The notes under the pieces are model-generated. The model worked only from the letters and a program-made list of their open reading frames with translations. It did no database searches and was not told the DNA's origin. This document shows, one piece after another, positions 25,833 through 37,800 of a stretch of DNA of 64,000 bases; position 1 is the first letter of the stretch; the number at the start of each line of letters is the position of its first letter. Source of the DNA: Micropterix aruncella. Lineage: Eukaryota > Arthropoda > Insecta > Lepidoptera > Micropterigidae. Location of the stretch: the NCBI GenBank assembly GCA_944548615.1, contig OX155967.1, positions 1,363,321-1,427,320 on the forward strand, read 5' to 3'. A program made the translations under genes and the position numbers.

Positions 25833-28800
25833 CTTCAAAAAGATAAAAAATATGCAATCAACAAACTACTTATTGGTGATGAAAAATCCAATACAGGAGA
25901 GCCTCGCTTATCCGAAGTAACAAGGATCGAGGGTACCTTGGATAATTAAAAGCTCTGGAGCTGTGTAAACCATATAAATTGGTTGTACCACATAAAGTGT
26001 TTTTCCATAAATTGTTGACAGGTTACATTGATTGTTTGGATCTTCTTGGAATGGTATCTTTTCGTGTACCATCGCAACTCACTCGCCAAACGGAGTTGTT
26101 CCACCTACTGCAGGTTGGCACTAATTACGCACAAAACTGTTTTATTTATATGTAAAATTTATAATACGCAGCTCGGCGATATTGACGTATTCAATTCGTC
26201 ATCTATCGCTCTTAAAAAAGCAATAATTAATGACGGTGTTGACGTATCATTGTAATCCTACTATATAATATAATATTAATAATATGTATTCAAGAATATA
26301 TTTAAATAATATGTATGACAATAATATGTATACATTATAGAATGTGTATTCACATAAAATTGTATTTACTTATATGACTCCCCCCCCCCCCTTCCCAATT
26401 CCCACCTCCTTTCATGTGAAAATATTCTTCATAGAAAACTGTTGTTTAAATTATTAATATTTAAGTGGAAACATGTTATTAGCATTATCTTTGAAACTTA
26501 ATAATTTTGTACCCAATGTTTTGTAAAAGCTGTTTGTTTCCTTAACCCCTCATTTTGCGAAGTAAACAATCGGCCGTCCCTTTTGTTTGGTCAGTTTGGC
26601 GCGTAAAATTGGCGAGAGTCGATGGCCTTGAGGAAAACGACCATAAGTTATAAACCACTATACGGATCATAAAAAGAATAACTGTAAAATGACCGCATTG
26701 AAATATGAAATATAAAACATTATAACTTTATCTCGTAAAACAATTAAGATAATAATGAATAAATATTACAAAGTTGGCGAACTGAAAAAACTAGCCTATA
26801 AAATCATTTCAATGTTTTTATTACAAAATACGGAAAATATGCAAAAAATGTAAATACAGTTATGTTCTTTATTAACCCTTGGAGTAAATGGGTATTTTCA
26901 TGGATGCATCTGTCTCTTTTGCAGGATTTTCGGCGACATCGACCTTAATGTACTATAACTACGAAACTACTACACCAATCATAAAAAGAACAACTGCACA
27001 ATGATTGCATTGAAATTTCGAATATAGAATATTGAAATATCATTTTGTAAAACAATTAGATAATTATGAATAAATATGAGAACGTCAAAGAAGTGAAAAA
27101 AACGCGGAACAAGATCTGGTCGTATCATACTCAACGGATTATTGTTTCAGAACCAGATTTGGTCGTATCATACTCAAGGGGTTAAATGCTTTACCAAAAC
27201 TATTATTTTGTTTTACTTATTTGCATACAAAAATATTTAGTTATTCAGCCAAGAAAAATTTGATGTATTCTCGTAAAAAAAAAAAAATTTATTTGTGACT
27301 ACTTAGGGTCTTTTTTTATATGAAATTCTTTCAAAATAACTTTACCACTACATCACACTTCTTAGAAAATTACACCAGAACTTTCAGCTTTGTCTGATAT
27401 TACAGAAAAATCTAAAGTTTTGAGAGTTAGCGTCCGAAACTTGATAATAAACTTTGAATGCTCATAATATAAAATTGGTTAGATTTTTTCAAATACATTG
27501 TCTCATTATATCGCACATTAATTTCCTTAACACGTTCAACGCCGTATCGGACAATGGTGGGTGACACTCTTTACTCTTATGGAGCCAGTTGACAAACATA
27601 GATTTTGCCAAATTTCATCGACGTATTTTTTGTGGTAAATATATAGATTTAGTACCAAAATATGTGGTCTATTTACCCCGGCTTCGTGTTATTACTTTTT
27701 ACTTAGTTATTGAGCGTCGCACACCATTGTCCGACGCGGCCTCCGCGGGGGAAAAACCGAAAATCCGTTGCATAGCGCCGTGCGGTCTCGGTGTCACCCA
27801 CCCGCCGCGCGCCTCTGACTCGCGCATTCGCATCCCCGCTTGGGCTCCGATCAGTAGTGACTTCCGTCGCCGTGTGTTTGAGACGTGCGCGTAGTGGTAA
27901 CAAGTATTGTTTTTACGAGTTTTCATCATCATGATCGACTTTGAAGACTTCGAAATAAGCCATGAAGACTTGACGCAAATGGATACTATAGAAATTAATT
28001 TCTTCAACCAAAGTCTCCATATAAGTTCTGATGAGGAAGATAATATTCAACCCTGCCCATCAAGACGGCGTCGAGTTATCGTATCGGATAGTGAGACCAG
28101 TGATGCTGAAATTAATCGTAACATTCAAGATCTTGTGGAATGTTCACCGCCCACAACATGGACAGATCCCAAAGGTAATCAACGGCATGTCATTGCTTTT
28201 ACAGAATATCCTGGAATGCCGTTGAATTTACGCATGTTAATGACAAACAAATCTCCAGTTGACTTCTATACGCTTTTGGTGACGGAAGATGTTTTCCAAC
28301 AAATTGTCGATGCCACTAATGCTTTTGCAGTTGCTAAGATAACAAATACGCAAAGAGCCACGAAGGCTGCACGCATTCGCAATTGGTCGCCAACTAACCT
28401 TGCTGAGATGAAAAAATTTTTTGGCTTGATTTTGTATATGGGTTTGGTTAAATTACCAAAAATATCCGATTATTGGTCTAGGGACGAAATCATGGGACAA
28501 CAATTTCCACGAACCATAATGTCCCGTAACCGGTCCGAATTGCTCCTGCAAATGCTCCATTTTTCACAAAGAGACGAAGACAATAGGATGGATCGACTAC
28601 ATCGCGTAAGAAACTTGTTGAATATCATGAATAACAATTTTAAGAAGAATTACACACCAGGCGAGGACTTATGTGTCGATGAAAGTGTGGTGCCATTTCG
28701 AGGACGTTTAATATTTCGCCAATACAACAAACAGAAGCGTCATAAGTACGGTATAAAACTGTTTAAATTGTGCACATTGCCAGGTTACACGTATAAAATT

Positions 28801-31800
28801 AGCATTTATGCTGGCAAACAGAACGACGAAGTCAACACTACACCGGCGAATGTAGTAATGACATTATGCGAAGACCCGTTGAACAAAGGGCATACACTCT
28901 ACACAGACAACTGGTACACTAGTGTCGGATTAGCTCGGGAACTTTTAAAAAAAGAGACTCATCTTGTAGGGACTTTGAGAAAAAATAGAAAACATTTTCC
29001 CAAAGTAGTGGTTTCTACCAAGTTGAAAAAGGGACAGTTCATAGGCAAAGAGAGCGCTGATGGAATAACTGTTATGAGATGGAGGGACAAGCGCGATGTT
29101 CTAGTTTTATCTACGAAACATTCCACGCGTTTTGTAAGAGTGATGAAACACAACAAAGTGACCTCAAAGCCGGCAATTATTCTCGATTATAATAAAGCCA
29201 AGGGTGCTGTTGATTTATCTGATCAAATGTCAGCATACCAGACACCCCTGCGAAAGACCGTAAAATGGTATAAAAAAGTCGCGATAGATTTGATTTTGAA
29301 TGTGGCTGTTGTAAATTCTTTAATTCTCTATAAGAGCGTCACCAAAAAAAGTATTCCAATTGTTGACTTCAGAAAGGAAATCATGAAAAGTTTACTGGCT
29401 GAAGATATACTATCTGAAGTTCCTCCGCCAAGACCAAAACGAGAAAAACACGAGCTGGCGAAAAAAGAGGGAAAGTCTAAAGAAGTCCGACGTCAGTGCC
29501 AACAATGCTACAAGGAGAACATGGCTACCCAAGGACGTTTAGTGGCTAGAAATAAAACCAAAAAAGTCACTACTTTTTGTAAAAGTTGTCCGAACAAACC
29601 ATTTCTTTGTTTAGAATGCTTCATTAAAGTTCATTATAATCACAATAATATTAAAGATCACAATAATATTAAAGATCAGTTAGAAGATAGTTTTTTATGT
29701 TAAACTTTTGATTGCAGCCATGAGTGTTATTACTATAATATCATTAAAATTTAATAAATGGTTTGAATACTACATAATGGTGTGTTTTCTTAAAATATTT
29801 ATAACGTTCTCATATTTAAAATCGTCTTTGTAAACATCTTAGAGATAATTACATAGTACCACTCTCAGTAAAAGTTGCTGACCAGCAAAAAAAAATTTTT
29901 TCTTGTAATCAGAATAGTTTGCAATAACCAACTAGTATGGGGTAGGCTAGAGGGCCGTGCGGGTCCCTTTTCATACGATACAGCACGAGTTTCCTGTCCG
30001 TCGGCTTGCCATAGAGTTTTATAAACTCCTCTGACTCGCGGTCAACTGTGGTCGACGCGGCCCGAACGGGAGAGTTTGTTGTCGCCCAACTGTGGTCGTC
30101 ACGGCTCGAATGGAATACCTATTTTTTATCATCGGCGTTCAACGTGTTAACGTCACTAAACAAAAATCGTCAATATTGAGATAAGTAACGCAATCTGACC
30201 TAATTTTTTTTTCCTATTTTTGCAGAAGACACCGGTTTTAATAGCTCACTGAAAATCCGCTAGATAGCTTTGTGACGTTTCGTTCTTTCGCGCAAAACGC
30301 ATGGGTTGTGACTGCAGAACGACACTTTCGTTATAACGCAACGAGATCTCAACGGATTACGTTCATTCAGTGCAAGGAATTGTGACACTTTACGTTTAGA
30401 GACATTGTAGCTGTTTAAGAACTGGTTAGTTTCTTATCTTTATTGATGCCAAAACGACATTCTTTTGTTAGTGTCGTTAAATCTGTAAAATTAACCTGGT
30501 ATTGTTTAAAAGAACGAAGAAAACGGCAACGGCAAGAGACGGCGGCGACATTAAAATCGATGCCGAATCCGCATCCACGCAAGTCATTGTTTCGGAAGAC
30601 GATACATACGAATCGTCTGTGCTCACAAAGGAAGTGACTGATTCCACCATATTGATGCACGCGATAAAAAAAATGCAGGCAGATCTAGGCATTTTACTCA
30701 GCCTACGGATGGACATCAGCTCAATGAAAGACGAACTTCATGGATTTACAACCTCGACTGAGTACTGCTGTAAAACTGTCGATGAATTCAGCGCGAAACT
30801 AGGTCTGATTGATGAAAAGTTAAGGAAGGTTGACGCCATGGAGGCTGATATTCTTCAACTTCGGGAAACGGTATCACAACTTCAGGAAGATTCGCATAGA
30901 TAAGACCAGTACGCCAGATCCAATAACCTCGAAATAAGGGGAATACCTGAACGTAGAAAAGAGAATCCGGTCGATCTCGTCTTCGAAATTGCGAAGAAGA
31001 TTGAATTTCGTCTTTCCCCAACTGACATCGAATTTGCTTCGAGGATCAGGCCGAAAATTCCGAATGGCAAGCCAAAATGTATTGTCGTCAAGCTAGCGAG
31101 GCGGCAATTAAAGGAAGGGTTTATAGCTGCGGTTAAAACCGCCACTTCGGACATTGGTTTACCCGGTGACTCCAGACCAATTTACGTGAACGACCACCTT
31201 ACTACTCATATAAATAAATACAAACGGAGCTGCCATGGAATTCACCGACCGGAGTCGGGCCCATCATAATACTATTTTTTACACTTCTGGGGGGTGAGCA
31301 GTGGATTCCGGGCTTACGAACCGGCTGTGGTAGGTTTAGGACAGCTGTCTTGCCACATGTGAGCGTTCACCTTGCCACCCATTCACTCCCCCTTCGAAGC
31401 CATAGAATTTGAGATGCGCAAATCGCAGTTTTAGATAATTTTTCTAAGAAAGAGTTGATTATTTTTCTGGAAAGGCCAAGATCTTTAAAGAGGTGAAATA
31501 GAGATTTAGCTGGCAGGCCACGAGCGCCAACTTCCACCGCGTGAAGGTGAACAGTGAAGCCGTTCCGGGTTACGGCATTTGCAAGATCATGGTATTTATT
31601 TAATTTGTACTCGTGGTCTTTTGGGATATTTGATTCCCATGGAACAGTTAATTCTACAATAAGAGCCACCTTCCGAGATAGAGAGTAAAGAGTTATATCT
31701 GGACGGAGGGCTGTGCATCCGAGACTTTCAGGGAATTTATACTGCTTAGAGACCGAATCAACCTCCAGAATCCAATCTGTAGCTTTCTCGATTATTGAGA

Positions 31801-34800
31801 AAGGTTTTGTAGTTAAATGTTTTTTGCCTTTAGAGCCATCCCGCACAAACTGTATTGGGGGTTTGGAGGATACTGTCAAACCCTTGTTGGCACGAGCCAC
31901 TGAGAGACTAATTACCTCGCGAATAACAGCGAGAACTTTGTCATGGCGGTAAGTGTACCGTCCTTGATCTAAGGCCACCTTGCAGCCAGCTAGAATGTGT
32001 CTAGCTGTGCAAGGGGTATTGCTACAGAGGGGACAAGAACTATCCTCGGCAAAGCTCCAACGAGCGAGGTTACTGGGGTCTGGAAGTGTATGCTGAAAGG
32101 CATTCAAATAAAATTTCAGCATCTCTGGCGTCCAGTCATAGAGCATTACCTTCCAGTGCATTGGAGGCGGAATGCAAAAGTCCCCAATTGTTGTCCAATC
32201 ATTCTGGCATTGAAGGCCAATAGCATGAGCCATACTCTTGCTGTCGTAATCTCCCCGCAAAAGAGACTTCTTCAAGTCCACGTCGCTCGTGGTTGTACTG
32301 CCATACCCCAGACCAGTGCCATTCTGGCTGATTCCAGTAAGGAACTTTTTGTGGAAGTCTACGCGGGCTTGTAGATCATTTGAATCACTACGGCCACTTA
32401 TTACGTGCTTCGATATTGCCGGATCTTTGGAATTGCACAGAATCGAATTTTTGGTTATTCTGGAGTTGGCGTAGAGCAGAGAGGGCAGTTTAAGCGCTAG
32501 CCCAAAATTTTGTTTGGACCTGAAGAGAGTCGAGGGGTCAGCTGGTTTGGCTAAGGACAGCCAGGATTTTAAACTAGCTGTCACCAGCGCATCTAGACGG
32601 GACAGTTGGGTTTTGGTAAAATCGTAAATAAGAAAGGGCCATGACAAATGTGACGTTAGATAATTGTCATAGATCCAGGCCTTACGAGGGCCAGAAATTA
32701 GCAAGGCATCTATTTTCGCCAGGCAACTTTTGAAATGCTCCATAACATGATCGCCCGAGACGTCTTTTCCCTGATGGGTGATTTTTCTGCCGAGGAATTT
32801 GAAATGATTGTTTGGGTCTATAAGGGAGATATTAGAGCCCTTATAGACCAATTTGGGGTCATAGGATGTAAATTTTGTGCCCATGCGGGCGAGTCCAAGG
32901 CAAAAACATTTGGAGGGCTTCACTTTTATACAGCCTGACCAGTCGCAGAAAAGCTCCACTTTCTGTAATAGCAGGGAAAGCTGCTTGGGGCTTCTGGTGA
33001 TGAAAGTTAGGTCGTCGGCAAAAGCGAGGCACGACGAGGTGTATTGGCCGTCTGTTTTAAAACGGTAGCCCCACTTCCTGTCAAACTGGGTCAGGCTTTC
33101 CAGAAGTATATTAAAAACTATATTAAAAATCGTCGGGGAGAGGCAACAGCCCTGAAATAGTCCAATTGAATATGGTATAGAGCGGGTAGTCCATTCTTGC
33201 GTTTTAACATGGAAAGTCAGACAGTTGTAGTAGGAGGCTACAATGTCACGCACGACTGGTGGGAAGTTGTACCAGCGGAGTGCAAAGTGGAGGAGACTGT
33301 GTCGGACTGACCCAAAGGCATTCTCTAGGTCGAGCCAGCATACATTGATTTGGCGTTCGTGCTGTCTCGCATCCTTGATGGCAGCAGCCAGGAGAGAGTT
33401 GTGCTCGAGGCAGCCCGAGACGCCGCGCATGAAGCCTTTTTGAACTGATACTCCAAGGTACTCATTCCGGTGCATGAATTCGCTCATCCTCGTGTGGACT
33501 ATGCTAAAAAAGATTTTGGCCACAGTGTCTGTGAGAGCAATGGGCCGAGCGTCCTTTGGTCCGGTGCACACTGGGACCTTCGGAATTAAGATGACTGTCG
33601 CTCGGCCAAAATTCTGTGGGACTACACCGCTATTCCATATGTTTCGGAAGATGGATCCTAAATATTGCAGAAGGCAGGGGCATTTTTTGTATACTAAATA
33701 GGGAATACCATCGGGACCCGGAGTAGAGCCCGATGGCTTCCTCTTTACTTGATTAAGAATCTCATCTAGAGATGGAGGTTGAGAAGCAAAAGCTACCGTA
33801 GGCAGGGGCGGAGGTGTAATGCCCGGCGGAGGGCTGTAATTATGGAGCCGCATTGGGTCCTCATACGTGGTCGAAAAATATTCCGTGGCCATTTCTTCCG
33901 GGATTTGGATTTTTCCCTTGGCGGCAGACAAAACCGTTTTGCTGTAGTTAAAACGGTTTTTGTCGAACCGGGCTTCCTCTTTGGATTTGAGAAATGCTGC
34001 CTTGCGCTTGTCGTTTTGCGTTGCTACGCTCTGTATGAGTTTTAGTATAGAGCGGTACGCGCGCGAGAAGTTGTGGCAGAGGGCTTTATCCCCGGCTTTC
34101 TTGGCTTCACGTAACTGGCGACGAAGTAGCCGCTTTTGCCTACGGAGCTTTGCCTTAAATGCGTTTTCTCTGTGAACCGGGTCGACATGGGTAGATTTTG
34201 GGTAAACACCCGAGAAGTATTCATGGACCGCCACCTGGAAGGACGACAGCTGGACGCTGGCAGGGGCATTACGGTTCACAGAGTGGTCAAGAATAGAAGT
34301 TAAATTATTATTATGAAATTCCCAGTCCTCTTTCGCAAGTGAAGGGAATTTTAGAGGAGGGAAGGATACGATTTGCGCGGGTAGAGGAGACCGGTCGGGT
34401 GACAAACTGCGGGCAGATGTGGAGTCAAGGGACATGTGAGGTTCAACTCTGTCCGTGACTCCTTGCGACGGTTTAAGACACTGACGTGCAGCGTCGCTAT
34501 CATCGTGCCCAGCAATGTGTTTTTTTAACCATGCTAATCGTTTATATTGTTTCCCGCAGATAGGGCAAGCAAGGTCCGGTGTCGTTTTAGCCGTGTATCT
34601 GAATCTGCAGTATCAGGCGAAAACTACTGCTAAAGAAAAGGGATACAAGTTCTGCTGGGTCAACAACTGCCGGATTCATGTCAGACAACACGAAAAGGCA
34701 GCTGCAATTTTTATAGAAAAGGAAGCGGATTTACAGAAAATCAAGTAGTATTACGTTATACAATCAGTATCCGCTTCCTTTCCTTTTATCGTTTCTTTTA

Positions 34801-37800
34801 TCATTCCTTTTATCATTCTTTTTATCAGTCATATACTATTTTACGGCCAACTTGTCTCCTTCCTTATTTTTTCTTGAATATTATTTCTTTTTATCTATAT
34901 TTCTAATTTTTTGCAATTTCTAACAAGTCATAAAAATAGCGTATTTTTAGCAAACATCAATTTAATCATTCTTTCGTTATTCCATTACTATCTAGTCCTT
35001 ATACATCAATATGTACATACTTTGACCATAATACTACGTCTCGCATCTTTCAACCTGTATTTTCATTATGCCATGAATACCCTGCCTTTCGGTTTTACCC
35101 AATTTTCACTCGGCGTTCAATTTCACCAACTCGTAGCAGCATTCTTAATATACACAGTCTTGGCGCCAATCTTTCTGTTGGCGTCAATCTCGACGAAAAA
35201 CTCCATTCAATATGAGTAATTATATATCATCAAAACGTTAGAGGCTTAAGGACCAAAACGAACGTAATTTCGAAAATATTTTATGTAACGAGTTTGATGT
35301 TTTTGCATTAAAGGAGCATGGTCTTAACCCTTCAAGCCCCGCGACTTCGATATCGAAGTCAACTGTTTGTCGTGTACCTCCTGCGACAAACGATTCACAG
35401 AGAAGAATAACCTGCACAAACACTTTAAAACAGTCCATTTAAAAGTACGAGATTTCTCGTGCGAGCTCTGCGACGCCGCGTTCGCGCAACACAGCGACTG
35501 GATCGCCCACACCAAGTCGGTCCACTACAAAATCAAGAAGTTCTCGTGCCTCAATTGCAGCCACAGCTTCACGACGCTCAGCAGTTTAAAAATACACGTC
35601 GGCGCCGTTCATCTCAAGCAGAAAACGATCGTATGCTCGTTGTGCGAAAGGCCATTTTCGCGCTCGCATCATCTAAAATCTCACATGGAGCGAATCCACC
35701 GACGAATGCACTAACGCCCGCCACGTTGGCCAATATTTCCAAGCTGGAAGCGAGTCGGCACCACTGTAACTAGAATAACGTCCAAAATACGTACGTGTGA
35801 TGATTTATACAGTCCAATGAGATACAATAAACCTATCAGGGCTCTTATTTCAATCATGTTTGTTTCAGACGAGTCTCTATCTCTCTGATAATTTAATTGC
35901 TGCAATTGTATTTTCTGATTCATGTAAAGAACAACTTTTTCTAACCATTAATTTGAAAATAGCAATTTTCAAGCTTTTTCACCAGTATCTGCTTTTCTAC
36001 ATATGGCTTCAGATCCTGGCAAATGGGTCACGATGTTCTGACTGCGAGTATGACATGTTGGTGGTGGCGGTTGCTTATTCGATCTGTAAATTACTTTAGT
36101 CCTACCATTTCTCAATTTGCTATGCACCACGTAACACAGTAAAGTTTGCAAATAAGATAAGGGAACGTAATCGTCGCTACTTGAAGCAATGTTTTGATTC
36201 TCCGTGACAGCTTCTGCTTCTGAATCGCATTCTTTTTCTGTATCAGATCCATGCTCACTTATTTGAGGCTCGATTTCATCATCACCTTCCTCATCATGTT
36301 CCTCACCAACCACATCTTCATCTGACTCTTCTTCCAACCATCTTCTAATATGTTCCTCTTGTGCCAAATTCATTTTCTACTTCTAATAATACCTACACTT
36401 TTATAACGTCGTTGGTCGCGTGGGGTCAGCTGACGCCCGCGCGCGAAAAATACGTCCGTAGCAATCAAGCGCAAGGCCCAAACACTGATCATAAGCACAA
36501 ACTGAAACGTGGCACGTTTGTGTCGCATATTTAGACTTTGTAGGAAGGTAGCTAGAATTTGAACGCAATAAAAATATTACTATTTAAAATATTAAGAAAA
36601 TAAACTTTTGAGGGGCGTTTACTCACCCCACGCCACCAACGCCTTAACCAGCGTTAAAAGATTGATCTCTATAGAGAAAATAAAATATATAATGTCCAAA
36701 TATTATGAATGTAATTTACTTCTTAATTTTCACAGTTTGGTAGGTAGTATATATCTATTCAAATAATATACATAGAATTTTATATTCACTTATTTTGGAT
36801 AGGTAAGACAAAACAGAAGGCATTCATATTGATAGCAATCTGCAATGGTCGACTCACCTAGAAGAACTGAGCAAAAAATTAAGTAGCGCCACATTTGCCA
36901 TAAAAAAAATCTAATTGTTATGTGGCTTTGAAGCTTCCAAATCTGTCTACTTTGCCTATTTCCATTCCCTATTAAGTTATGGCGTCATGTTCTGGGGAAT
37001 GGCGGCAAATGTTATAAGGATCTTTCCCCTACAAAAACGAGCGATTAGAAATCTGTTCTCAATATCTTCGCTAACATCTTGCAAGCAGTACTTCATCGAA
37101 TCTGGTATCATGACTTTGTACGCAGCGTATATATACCAAAACGTCATGTATACAAATATGATAGTTGTTTGTATACATCATGTATACAAACGATGATACA
37201 AATATCATTGTGCATTTAAATAAAATACAACTGAATACGGAATGACACGAAAAACCCAATCAAATCACTTTTCCTGGACGCGTTCAGTTGACTTCGATAT
37301 CGAAGTCGCGGGGCTTGAAGGGTTAATGAGGGAATAGCAAATAATGAAATAATTGATGATAGATACACGGTTTTCAGGCGCGACCGCAACCACGCTAATA
37401 CGGGTCAGGCATATGGTGGTGGGGTCCTGCTCGCTGCTAAGCATGAATTAAACACTATTGAACAACCTGCATGGAGTACCTGTGCTGAGGATATATGGGC
37501 TACCATTCCTTCTTCCTCTTTAGGACGAGGTAAGGCCTCCATCAACATATGCTGTGTCTACTTTTCTAGAACCCGAAACTACTCTGTTAATATATCGGCC
37601 TTTAAGACCAAACTAACAGAAATTGTTCTTTGCCGGCCAGATGAGATATATATAATTCTGGGTGACTTTAACTTACCCGATACCGAATGGGAAATTGACG
37701 GCAATAATCTTTTCCTCTCTCCAACTCATTCGTTATCTTGCTCTAATATTGCAATTACCCTTGACACTATGTCGCTTTGTGGTCTGAAGCAATTCAATGG

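Larger units (their letters stand above)
35328..37322. mobile_element. piggyBac-type element carrying a zinc-finger array and a LINE scrap
   Basis: TTAA duplications (35324-35327, 37323-37326) flank perfect inverted repeats of about 38 bp (35328-35365 and 37285-37322). Each contains the palindrome GACTTCGATATCGAAGTC. Inside are a C2H2 array on the plus strand right after the left end, a piggyBac transposase N-terminal remnant on the minus strand, and a LINE RT fragment. The transposase core is missing, so the element is non-autonomous. Removing it restores the reading frame of the LINE endonuclease. Confidence 0.85.

Noticed and set aside
27907..27930. Upstream extension of the piggyBac transposase by eight codons
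   Set aside because: The first codon is TTG. The ATG at 27931 is the more likely start.
31997..32374. 125-codon plus-strand frame, repeated at 56293-56670
   Set aside because: Antisense shadow of the RLE-LINE ORF; it is conserved only because the LINE copies are nearly identical.
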